Source: Macrosoma leucophasiata
Taxonomy: Eukaryota; Arthropoda; Insecta; Lepidoptera; Hedylidae
Length of the DNA: 64,000 nucleotides
NCBI GenBank assembly: GCA_036365455.1
Contig: JAWQUS010000010.1
Coordinates: forward strand, 18,772,501 to 18,836,500
Direction of reading: 5' to 3'
Shown: piece after piece, positions 10,527 through 20,200 of the stretch
Layout: every line of letters starts with the position of its first letter
How positions within the stretch are numbered: the first letter of the stretch is position 1
Made by a program: the position numbers and the translations under genes
Notes under the pieces: generated by a model
Seen by the model: the letters and a program-made list of their open reading frames with translations, nothing else
Told to the model about the DNA's origin: nothing
Database searches by the model: none

Positions 10527-10800
10527 AACAACAATAGAAAGATAAAAATAGAGCTTGATATAAATGCTACACTCTTGTGGTCATTGCTCTATAACTGCAC
10601 GGTAAAAATAAACTTTAGCTTCACTTTAGCTTACCACGTTAGCTATTGTCAGTTACGGGTTCAACTCAAAGGTAACAACAGAGAGATAAAAAATATAAGT
10701 AGGTTTATAAAAATGCTATCATTAATGTGGTCATTGCTCCACAATATTTACACGATAAAAATAAACGTTAGGTATGTATAGTCAGTTAGGGGTACAGGTA
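10527..10800. repeat. Two imperfect tandem units of about 140 bp
   Basis: Units at about 10527-10670 and 10671-10800 share, in order, an 'aacaa-agagataaaaa' start, ATGCTA, GTGGTCATTGCTC, a GATAAAAATAAAC-like block, then GTCAGTTA and CAAAGG/AAAGGG. They sit next to the 5' end of LINE copy 1. They may be 5' repeats of that element or an independent tandem duplication. Confidence 0.5.
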
Positions 10801-11216
10801 AAGGGCTATATAAATAAAACCGTGAATGAAATTAAGTGGGTGGCACGCAGTGGGCGAGGGACTTAAGCTAAGGTCACAAAAGACAAGACGACAATAGCAT
10901 TATGCAGTGATAATGCGTGATCTGAGTTGTAGGTATTAGGATAATAATTCATCCACAATTTAATTGTAATAAAGCTATTTATAAGTATTTAAGGCATTTG
11001 TGTTTTAATTAAAACGAATAATATATAGTATAAGTTATATTTTTGTCCTTGAATCATTAATTCGTGTACCAGTATGATCATTAAAATAATTTCTTTAACT
11101 ATTGTGCCGCTGAGATAACCTCCCTGACTCCCGGTGATTGATCGGGAAAGAGCACTTTTAGCGTTAACTTGCAGTGGATATGTTTTATACATAGGTATAT
11201 TGTGGCAATAAAGTAT

Positions 11217-11304
11217 TTAACCCTTTCACGGACAGTATGCGAGACACAATAAATGTTTTATTGTTATAACGTCTATCGGCGTTTACTGTCCCTGAAAGTG
11301 TTAA
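11217..11304. mobile_element. piggyBac-like MITE, 88 bp
   Basis: TTAA at both ends (11217-11220 and 11301-11304) flanks inverted arms CCCTTTCACGGACAGTA (left) and TACTGTCCCTGAAAGTG (right). The two arms differ at two positions. TTAA target sites with CCC-starting termini are characteristic of piggyBac-type elements. No coding capacity. Confidence 0.6.
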
Positions 11305-12160
11305 TAAATAATGGGTCGCAGGTAGATACCATTGAAGAAATATCTGGTAGATCACGTCGGTGTCTAGATAAAGTCTAATTTGCAATGTTTTGTGCAGTGT
11401 CAAAGTCCAATTTGAAATGGTTTTTGATTACCCGAAACTTTTTCGATGGTACATTGAGGATTCTTTGAACGTGCCTACGGGTAGACATTTCGGCTGTAAA
11501 TCAGGTTGTTTCTACCCGTAGACATGCTCAAAGAATGTTTTCAAGAATTACTTATTTTAAATGAATATTTGCGTTCTAGGATGGAGTTTTCAGTAAAAAA
11601 CATCCCAGAAGACTGCTCGTACAAAATCGTAGCAACCGTTCCAATAGACTACATGGTCATAATTAACAAAATAAAATAATCATTAAGACCTACTTAACAG
11701 ACATGAAACCTAAAATTGTTATTAAAAATATTGTTTGACTAGAGCTACTTACTAACTACTTATTTAATTTTAGGTATTTTTTATATCATATCATTCGTAT
11801 CGGTAATATATCAACAGCCTTAGCCGTTTGACCTGCAAGTAGGTCGCGAGCCTTGCAACGATCGATGCATTGCATCTTATTCACCCCAGCCGAGCTGCAC
11901 TCACACTGAGCCTCCCCTAATTGAATTTACTAATAAATTGACCGCAAAGTTTCATGATTGAAATCTAAGCTTGTGTACCTACAGTTTTGCATTATGCAGA
12001 CAGGACCAACGGTGATGGAAGTGAAATGACCAAATTGTTGCCCTTTTTATACCAGCTTTAAGGCATTTAGTAGCTTGAAGTCCGTAATTTGAAATGACGG
12101 CTATGTATTTTGAGATGCAAGCTTTTTCAATCTTTTGGAAGAGATTAAAGTAAAAACACA
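11305..12160. other. Unassigned sequence with one imperfect hairpin
   Basis: The only structure noted is an inverted repeat (11460-11485 and 11511-11536; 26-base arms with three mismatches, 25-base loop). No coding exon or recognised transposon end. Confidence 0.35.
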
Positions 12161-12344
12161 TTTTTTTATGTAGTGGATGTGGCAAACACGCATGCAGTTC
12201 ACATTGATGTTAAGTGATGACTGCAGCCTATAGACAAAGACCAAGGTCGAAATGTAGATGCGTTACCACTCCTGAGGCCTAAGGTGTTATGCCTCTGTGC
12301 CGGAAATCACAAGGCCATACATTACCACCTGACCGGAACACGAT
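12161..12344 (-). repeat. SINE-like family 1, copy 3, 5'-truncated
   Basis: The A tail (T-run at left) and tail half are intact. The element stops at CCGGAACACGATA, where it directly abuts the repeat at 12349-12580, so the head is missing. Confidence 0.65.
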
Positions 12345-12348
12345 AATT

Positions 12349-12580
12349 CGATAATGGCGGACAATTCTGGCACACCGCGGACACTCCGCCAAATTTCCAT
12401 ACAAACGCTTAATTTTGTCTCTATTACACAGTCATCAATCACTGACGTGTATGTGTACAGGTGTACACACGTGCACCTGTATGCGTAGCACGTAGAAAAT
12501 ACCAACCGTCGCCCATAAGAGGGGAGGAGGTTGGGTGAGGCGGGGAAATCGAGCGGGACGTCGAATTGTCCTCGTATACG
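12349..12580 (+). repeat. Dispersed repeat, inverted partner at 60036-60232
   Basis: About 200 bases are shared in reverse orientation with 60036-60232. Shared blocks include GGACACTCCGCCAA, CATACAAACGCTTAATTT, GCGTAGCACGTAGAAAATACCAA and AAGAGGGGAGGAG (spelled from this strand). No open frame, tRNA head or terminal repeats identified. The family is otherwise unclassified. Confidence 0.6.
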
Positions 12581-12762
12581 TAGGGTTATTACATATTCTC
12601 TGATTTAGGTTTATGAGGTTCTGTATTTTTTTTGCTGATAGTAAGCGAATGAATACCACAGCCCATAAACATCTAAAAAACATGCAGTTGTAACATTTCT
12701 GTGTGTTTATATTTACGTATTACATTAGTTACGGGGCTATCGATTATGTTTGTTTGTTTTAG

Positions 12763-12867
12763 AATGTAGCACCCGTGGCTGATTTCGAATTTTCGTTTGG
12801 GAGATTGACTCTGAATTTACGTTGGGAAGAGGGTGAGACCGTGAAGCTGAAGGTTTTTCAAAGTTAA
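12763..12867 (+). CDS. Possible orphan terminal exon (weak)
   Basis: A strong acceptor (TGTTTGTTTGTTTTAG) is followed by 34 open codons ending in TAA (12865-12867). The peptide contains VADFEFSFGRLTLNLRWEEG and ends with a Lys/Val-rich tail. Codon choice looks more like coding sequence than the surroundings. A second acceptor/donor-like pair follows at about 12927-12971. There is no upstream partner exon in phase that I can identify and no family resemblance, so it may be a LINE scrap or chance. Confidence 0.2.
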   Translation, partial: NVAPVADFEFSFGRLTLNLRWEEGETVKLKVFQS

Positions 12868-13292
12868 ACTTATGCGAATCTGAATGATTTTAGGGATCCT
12901 TGACCTTCTGCTGACCTCTCCTCCTCAGAAGCGACTATTGCGTAATCGCGGTAGCGCTAATCTCGAACAGGTAGATACGAGATTAATTTATCGTAGAGGG
13001 CTCCCTAAGGCTAAGCTGAGTGATCTCTGAGCTCACCGATTGTCTGATAAAGTAGGCTATGGCAGTCTCGAGACGTGGGTACCTACGTTACATAACTAGG
13101 TTAAAATATTAAAAAAAGGTAAGTGTAGGTAGACCATCTAACTACGCTACTACAATTTTACCACCAGTTTAACAGAGCCCATAAAAAGCTGTCTCAATGC
13201 GTAAAGCACCCACGTGCAAACACAATAAATTTGGGATCAATTTGTATACTCTTTGTTTGAGATGACTATAAAATGGTATAGATTAAAAATAA

Positions 13293-13809
13293 TCTAAACT
13301 AATATAATAAAGAGGTAATATTTTTTTGTTTGTTTGTTTTGAATAGGCTCAATAACTACTGGACCGATTTTAAAACTTCTTTCACTATTCGAAAGCTACA
13401 TTATCCACGGGTAACATAGGTTATATTTTATTTTGGAAAAAATAGGGTTCCGTAAGATATTTGGGTTTCTCAGACACAAGGTGTAATAAATCATCCAGGT
13501 AAGTTACTTATTTTGCGTACGCTGCTTAAACTATCAAAGATATCGAGGAATATCTTCACTATTCGAAAGCTACATTATCTACGGGTAACATAGGCTATAT
13601 TTTATTTTGGAAAAATAGGGTACCGTAAGATATTTGGGTTTTTCAGACACAAGGTGTAAAAAATCAATTAGAAAAGTATTTTGCGCACGCTGCCTAAACT
13701 ATAGAAGATATCGAGGAAGGCTTTAGGTTATATCTATAATCATCACGCTAAGACGAATAGGAGAGGGTAGATAACATTGCACCCGCGCGAAGCAGGGGCG
13801 GGCCGCTAG
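13293..13809 (+). mobile_element. Helitron-like non-autonomous element, full-length with internal duplication
   Basis: It begins TCTAAACTAATATAATAAAG and ends CGCGCGAAGCAGGGGCGGG...CTAG (13806-13809), followed by T. The interior contains two imperfect copies of a segment of about 160 bases ('ttcactattcgaaagctacattat...ggtgtaa'), so this copy has an internal tandem duplication. Shorter relatives occur at 29927-30160 and 31910-32071. Confidence 0.55.
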
Positions 13810-14099
13810 TGTCAAATAAAATGGCGATGCAGCACTTGTGCTATGCTCATATTATCATTTTACTAGAGAATTTTTAAGTACAAGGACATTTTCGACAGTT
13901 TCACTCACGGAATAGATAAATATCCTTGATTATCTATTCCTTGATCCGTATTTATCTATTCTGTGGTTTCACCAGAGAGATTTCAAAGCCGTTTTACTGT
14001 GTATCTGTGATTTTATTTTTTTCTGTACAAACCTTTCCATGGTTCTCCGGTCAATAATAGATAACTACTTATTAAAAAAAATAGAAATGTTTTATATAA

Positions 14100-14984
14100 A
14101 GAGAACAAACCTTACGCTTTTGGGATGCTATTGAATGAAAATACCTATACGTAGAACTTTTCGTTCATAAGTTTTTAAGGCAAGTCCGTTTACAGAAAAT
14201 GTAACTGCTATCCACAAACTCCAATCTGCGACAACTTTTTGTCCTGTATTCAATTTCAAAAGGCTTGGAACTTCGCGTTTTACGGTCTTCTTTATAACAC
14301 TTTAGGGCGACAAATTTTCCGTCTGGCATTTGTTTGCAAGATTAGATCTTCGAACAATCCGTAATCCATCCTTTTGATGAATTAATGATTCGTAAACTGC
14401 TGATAATTGTAATAAATTGACATTACATCTGTAATAAGGTCGACTATGTGGAAATCCTTTTTTAGCTGCATTTTATTCTAAGGATTTAATTTTAACCTTA
14501 TCACCTAATTTCAAGAAGAATTGTAGAAAATGGAGCAGGAACTGGATGAACACTTTACCCCCCACTTTCGTATCGTAGAATGGATTAGAGATCAGGTCAC
14601 TATCTACTGATAGGAGCGACGTACCTACTGGTAGTAGAGTTCTAGTGTCAAAGCCCGAGAACGTAGCCATAGCCACCCTCTAACTTAATATAATATGATA
14701 TCTGTCTCCAAATAGTAGTTCAGCTGTCGTGTTATGTTGAGATGGTAATGTATGGCTCCGTAATTTTTATCACAATTGCAAAACAACCCAGGCCTCAGGG
14801 ATGGCAACCTACCATTTTTAGCTCTAGTTATCGTGTGTGCAGTAGCCACCACCCATGTTGTAATCTGCATGCTTGTTCCCTTCTTGTTCCAGTAGTAAAC
14901 TCGGGGTTAGGTAATATTTCCGATAGTTAAATAAAAAAATGACGATGTAAAAGTGCTCTCCAGGAGCCTAATTATCACTATCAC
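14100..14984. other. Unassigned sequence with one short - strand open frame
   Basis: A 67-codon ATG-started frame on the - strand (14676-14473) reads MAMATFSGFDTRTLLPVGTS and continues with a mixed hydrophobic segment and a Lys-rich end. It has no known motif, homologue or promoter that I recognise. It is listed only because its composition is less biased than typical chance frames here. Confidence 0.15.
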
Positions 14985-15114
14985 TACATAGTATAAAACA
15001 AAGTCGCTTTCTCTGTCCCTATATCCCTATGTATGCTTAAATCTTTAAAAGTACGCAACGGATTTTGATGCGGTTTTTTTTAATAGATTGAAGAGAAAGA
15101 TTTATATGTAAAAT

Positions 15115-15422
15115 AAACGTAACTTCATGCCTGTAATCCCCGAAGGGGTAGGCAGAGGTAAATGCATGCATTCAAGCATACATGCAAACACCCACGATTC
15201 GCCCGTTACGTTTGGGCCCATGTAACAGGTGCCGAGCCTGTTGACATCTCCGGGCACATACCAAACTTCGAGGTAGGAAATTGCCAGAGCATGGAAAAAT
15301 CTAAATAGAACCAGAGATAAAGGACTTTACACCATTATCTCTGATAACCCCCTACCCGGGAATCGAACCCAGGACCTCAGCGTAGTAGTAGTGGCCTGCT
15401 GCCACTAGGCTACCGAGGCAGT
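15115..15422 (-). repeat. tRNA-derived SINE (family 2), full-length
   Basis: Read on the - strand the head is tRNA-like: GCCTCGGTAGCCTAGTGGCA (A-box region), then a B box in GGGTTCGATTCCCGGG. A unique body follows, ending in GTAATCCCCG...GTGAAGTTACG. The tail is at the left on the + strand. Defined by comparison with seven other copies in the window. Confidence 0.8.
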
Positions 15423-16020
15423 TTAAAATAACATCCATTAAATAATGGAGAAATACTGCTATTTTTGAGGTTTCCAGTGTGATGTCGTAAATAATTAATT
15501 TTTTTTCTGCTTACATTGCAAACGCAGGTTGAACCCTACGAGATTTATCAAAATAATGTAGGTAATTTAAGGTTGCAGGCTTAGATTTGAGCGTTGACTG
15601 TTTCTCATGGCCAACTCTATGTCGCTCTTTCAAGAGTAACCTCTAGAGAAAACATGTTTGGATTGTCTAATGATAAGAAAGCTGTGAACGTTGTATATAA
15701 AGACATTCTGTAATATATTAATTGTTGTAAAAATAAAATAAATGGGTAAAAAAGTAAAAAGTAAATAAGTAAAAATGTAGTGTATGAATTTAGATATTCC
15801 AAAGATAGCAGGAAATTTTCATGGTATAGGGGAATTCAAAGGGGAATTGTTTTACTCTAAATTTACGCGTGCAGGCCACGGACAGTAATGAAAAAATCAA
15901 AACTACTGGATCGATTTTAATATTTCTTTCAGTGAGTGACATAGGCTATATATTTTATACCCGTTCGAAGCCGGGGCGGATCGTTATTATGAAATAAATG
16001 AATAAACTGAATATGCCTAA

Positions 16021-16570
16021 CAAATAAATATTATTATTATTATTTATTTATTTGCTTGTCACATGGTTATAAGGTCTTACAATTAAATATTTTGTAGTTA
16101 CATGTAACACCCCGTAGGGGCACCGCAAAATTATGAGAACATTTCATGTACATATAATATTTTACATTAATATTATATAATATTGATCTTTAAAAAATGT
16201 CTTACTGCACCGTGGCTGCTAAATGCATCAGCTGAGCTGATGCCGGAAGCCTCATGCCACTCCTTGGCGACCGACGGTCATAGGTAGTTGAAAAGCGAAG
16301 TTGGTTGTAGGTACTGGACGCAGGCTTTAACAATGCAACGACGAAACCGATGATTCCACGGTCTTACGCCTATAAACTGGTGAGCTAGATTAAGAATGTT
16401 TTGTGTTATTGTCATCATGTAATGGATGATAGTAACATCGATTAGCATTTCGCGACGCTCCGATCAATCTTCCACTAATACATCAGTCTTGCGATCAATG
16501 ATAGCCACCTCAATGGTGATGGATCTATCGGTATAGTGTGACACTATTTTTATTATGGAAAACTAGATTG
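16021..16570 (-). mobile_element. Probable LINE 3' end with (AAT)n tail
   Basis: The reverse strand reads a short coding-like tail (RFRRCIVKACVQYLQPTSLF), then non-coding sequence, and ends in an (ATA/AAT)n run at 16021-16055. This is the arrangement of a 5'-truncated non-LTR retrotransposon. Clade cannot be assigned from this piece. It contains the palindrome GCATCAGCTGAGCTGATGC at 16225-16243. Confidence 0.35.
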
Positions 16571-16770
16571 GCTGAAGTATACGACACGTTTGTAATAAGG
16601 TTCCTCAAAGGCAAAAAACACTCAATACTCAACATTGGAAACTCTTTTACCACTAGATACCAGGTTTACCAGATAATGTGGTGGTAGCATCCCCGACCTG
16701 CGTCTCTGGAATCACCACTACTACCATCACACTCACCACTAGTAAAATATTAACTCGCATAGTTACCAAC

Positions 16771-16795
16771 CTCTCTCTCTCTCTATCTCTCTCTA
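16771..16795. repeat. (CT)n microsatellite
   Basis: An interrupted CT dinucleotide run immediately before the next SINE-like copy. Confidence 0.8.
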
Positions 16796-16818
16796 AAATA
16801 AATAATCACAATAATCAC

Positions 16819-17109
16819 CTGGTGGTAGAGCTCCAGTGACGGAACTCGCGGGCGTAGGCACCACCGCATTACCTAATATACTTGCCGTTAAATGGTAGTG
16901 TTCAGCACTATCGTGTTCCGGTCAGGTGGTAATGTACGGCTCTGTAATTTCCGGCACAGAGGCATAACACCTAATGCCTCAGGAGTGGCAGCGCATTTGC
17001 ATTTTGACCTCTGGTCATTGTGTGGGTGTCTATAGGCTGCAGTCATCACTTAACATCAATGTGAACTGCACGCTTGTTTGCCACTTTTATAACATAAAAA
17101 AAAAAAAAA
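16819..17109 (+). repeat. SINE-like family 1, copy 4, full-length
   Basis: Head CTGGTGGTAGAGCTCCAGTGA at left and a 13-base A tail at right. A good reference copy for the family. Confidence 0.75.
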
Positions 17110-17220
17110 TTATCATGGACTGGTGAACCCAGAGAAAACAGCCCAGATTTGCAGATTTTTAGTTATTTTGATGCCACTGGATGTTATTTGTAGCAATAAC
17201 ACTACAATACAATTATTTTA

Positions 17221-17472
17221 CTGGTGGTAGAGTTCCAGCGTAGGAGTTTGAGAGCATTACCTAATCTACCTGCCCTTAAATGGCAGCATAATCATGTTCC
17301 GGTTAATGTATTGGCCCCCGCAATAACTATCACAGAGACATAACAATAAGATCTCAGGCGTGGGAACGCATCTGCATTTTGACCTCTGGTTTTTGTTTAA
17401 ATGTCTAGCTGCAGTTATCACTTAACATCCATGATAACTATATGTTTGCTAACCACTTCGTTACATAAAAAA
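17221..17472 (+). repeat. SINE-like family 1, copy 5, diverged
   Basis: Same orientation as copy 4 about 110 bases earlier, but with many substitutions and a reduced middle. It is therefore an older insertion rather than a duplicate. Confidence 0.6.
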
Positions 17473-18203
17473 GTCTAATTTACAGTCTGATACACATTAA
17501 TTTGCAAGTTGCTCAATGGCGCTTCCAAACCTCAGAAGAAACTGTAACTAATCAATTACGGCGCGCTCCAAGGGATGTCTGCGCCATAGGGCGTTAGGGA
17601 CCACGAACATACATACCCCCAAATAAGACACATTAACTTGAAATTCATACAAAAAAGTATGAAAATCGCACTTTTGCAAGACAAACATCCTACTTCACAT
17701 TTTCAGTTTGGAATCGATGACAAAATAATTGTCTAGGACTAAACTGGCACCGCGTAGGTGGGAAATATACTCTAAATAAGTTTGTCTTGATATACCTAGG
17801 TGCTACGACCGATAACATCAAGACAAAGTACATATCCAGGCCTGTGATGAGAATAATAATATAGGAATTTATATACCAAATAAATTACTAATACAAAAGA
17901 AAAACTGCTAATATTGAATGAACGGCATCCATTGTCGACGGAAAAGTAATGAAACTATTCTACTTATTGCCAGATTATTGTTTTTGCGCTGGTAATAAAT
18001 ATGCCTTTATTGTACGTAGGTATAGAAAAAAAACATAGAATGCCTTGTCGCCTTGAATATAACGAATGTGCAATATGCAGGACACATACAAATGTGCACA
18101 CATCTTTGAATAAGTCTATTGACTTCATAAATCTAAAAATGTTATGTCTTCGATTTTGCAATTAGATTTAATCCATAGTAGGTAATATAATCATAGAAAT
18201 CTA
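17473..18203. other. Unassigned sequence
   Basis: No coding exon, hairpin or recognised repeat was found in this AT-rich stretch. Confidence 0.3.
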
Positions 18204-18470
18204 TTTTTTATTAATGTTATAGAAGAGGCAAACAAGCGTTCAGTTCTCATTGATGTTAAGTGATGATTGCAGTCTATAGACACTTACACAAAGACCAAGA
18301 TCAACCACTCCTGAGGCCTAAGGTATTATGCCTCTGTGCCGGAAATTACAGGGCCGTACATTACAACCTGACCGGAACACGATAGTGCTGAACACTACCA
18401 TTTAGCGGCAAGTATATTAGGTAATGCGGTGGTGCCTACGCCCGCGAGCTCCGTCACTGGAGCTCTACCA
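18204..18470 (-). repeat. SINE-like family 1, copy 6, contains duplication breakpoint
   Basis: Full-length with the T-run at left. The left breakpoint of the 1.87-kb tandem duplication falls inside it at 18330/18331, so its head half (18331-18470) recurs at 20201-20340. Confidence 0.7.
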
Positions 18471-18780
18471 AAATCTAAAATAACAAGCATATGACGGATT
18501 ATACTGTGATAATACTAACTCTGTCTGTTTGTGATGCTTTTAGGACCGCAGGGCCGATTGGGATGAAATTTAACATGAGGGTTGTTTGAACTCTAACAAA
18601 CTAGTTTTTTGTAGACTTTTTGTAACAAAACAAATTTTACTTTTTGTAAAAAAAATCAGCCTTCATTAATTGTTACTAAAACCTTCTGGGGTAGGCACCT
18701 TCTGGTGTGGCCACGGTCTACACAGCTCTCCCCCTTCCTACGCCTTTGGGGCCCTTATCCTGCATGGACGAGAGAGACTC

Positions 18781-18915
18781 TAAGCCTGGGTTACACAACG
18801 GTATTTGTCAAAGTTAAAGTTATTGTAACACTTCACATCCTTCTCTAACTTAAAGAAATCTATTAAAGTTAGAGAAGCATGTGAAATGTTACACAATAAT
18901 TTTAACTCAGGCTTA
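18781..18915. mobile_element. Foldback/MITE-like palindromic element (unit A)
   Basis: Ends TAAGCCTGGGTTA and TAACTCAGGCTTA are complementary apart from one base. The interior arms (CACTTCACATCCTTCTCTAA / TTAGAGAAGCATGTGAAATG) also pair, leaving a small loop. Length 135 bases. Identical copy in unit B. Confidence 0.5.
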
Positions 18916-19285
18916 AGTTATATCTACTTTTAGGATATTTTTAGGATATCTTGCTCGAATTTACCCACGTGTCCACCACTTACCCACTCTTTCATCCAGT
19001 GAGCCCAGTGGGAATGCTTTGTTGGGATTTTTATTCTAAAACCATGTTAGCTTTTTCCTTTACAAAGCGAATAACGGCATGCTCAGAATTTAGGTACGCT
19101 TTTGTTCATAATATTTGTTTGTATACTAAGGTAGATACTTTTAGCTTGTGTGATGTTCTAAGGCTTTGAAACACTGTTTTGTACGTGCCTTGAATATTTA
19201 CAAAATTATTTTCCTCTGTAATTTTCAAACTTACCAGTACATGAACGTTTCTTTTCGTGTCCTTAGTAAACAAGGAACCCTTATA

Positions 19286-19575
19286 GTTTCGCCATGTCCG
19301 TCTGTCTGTCTGTCCGTCCGCGGTTTAGCGCGAAAACTATTGGAACTAGAGACTTGAGATTGAGTGGTAGAATAAAAACGTAAAAAAAATATTATTTAGG
19401 GTACCTGCCCTACATGTAACGCTCGGATATTAATTTCTTTTCGTTTTCTCTGTAGTGTTGGATAGGTCTTTCAAAATGAATATTTATATTTTTTTCTCAT
19501 TACATTAATCAAACCTAAAAACTGCACTGCGTGTGGCCCGACACGCACTTGACCGGTTTTATATATAAAGAAATA
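19286..19575 (+). repeat. Dispersed repeat with GTCTGTCTGT / CCGTCCG motif (unit A)
   Basis: It begins near a CCGTCTGTCTGTCTGTCCGT run and ends 'gtggcccgacacgcacttgaccggtttt'. It has the look of the 3' region of a common insect non-LTR element, but no coding part is present. Identical copy at 21156-21445. Confidence 0.35.
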
Positions 19576-20200
19576 GGTATCATAACGGGGCCGTTCATTA
19601 CCATCTAACTGAAACACGATACTGCTGAACAGTACCATTTGGTGGTAAATAGATTAATTAAAGCTGATATTTCCGCTACGAAAACACCCCAGAGAGATCA
19701 GCTTATTTTTCGCTTTTCTTACAAGGGACAAGTCACAATGAAACCACTGCGGTAAGCGAATAAGAAACATTAAAGTAAGCGACACGTTTGGGAAAGTGTT
19801 TACTATCAGTTCACACATTTTCGGGTTAAAAGGTTTTGAAGTGTCCTTGAACTTATTCAGGACAATCAGAACCAGAAGAACCTACATTTTTGCGTAGGTA
19901 GGTACACTTACTACGTTTTTTAGTTATTGTAAGTATATGTATGTAACTCGATTTCATACTTCTAAAGATTGTATACTTACAATAATAAAAATATCCGTGT
20001 TTTTTATCAATTAATTACAGTGTATCATGAAGTCAACAAACAATATTATGAATAGGTTGCCAAAAATATGGTTAGTCATAAAAAACACTAACGGGTAGCT
20101 CATACATATATTACATATATTCCAGGATAGTTCCTGGAATCCTGTTAGCATTTTTTTAATGTAAACAAGCAAATACATATTCGGTAGCTTAGTGATAAAG

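Larger units (their letters stand above)
18331..20200. repeat. Tandem duplication, unit A (1,870 bp)
   Basis: Every base from the CCTCTGTGCC at 18331 to the GATAAAG at 20200 is repeated at 20201-22069. By eye I noted only one substitution (near 19592) and one length change in a T-run (near 19890). The unit holds half a SINE, a foldback element (18781-18915), a dispersed repeat with CTGT/CCGT runs (about 19286-19575), a short SINE scrap (19585-19657) and the first bases of a tRNA-like sequence. No gene. Confidence 0.9.
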
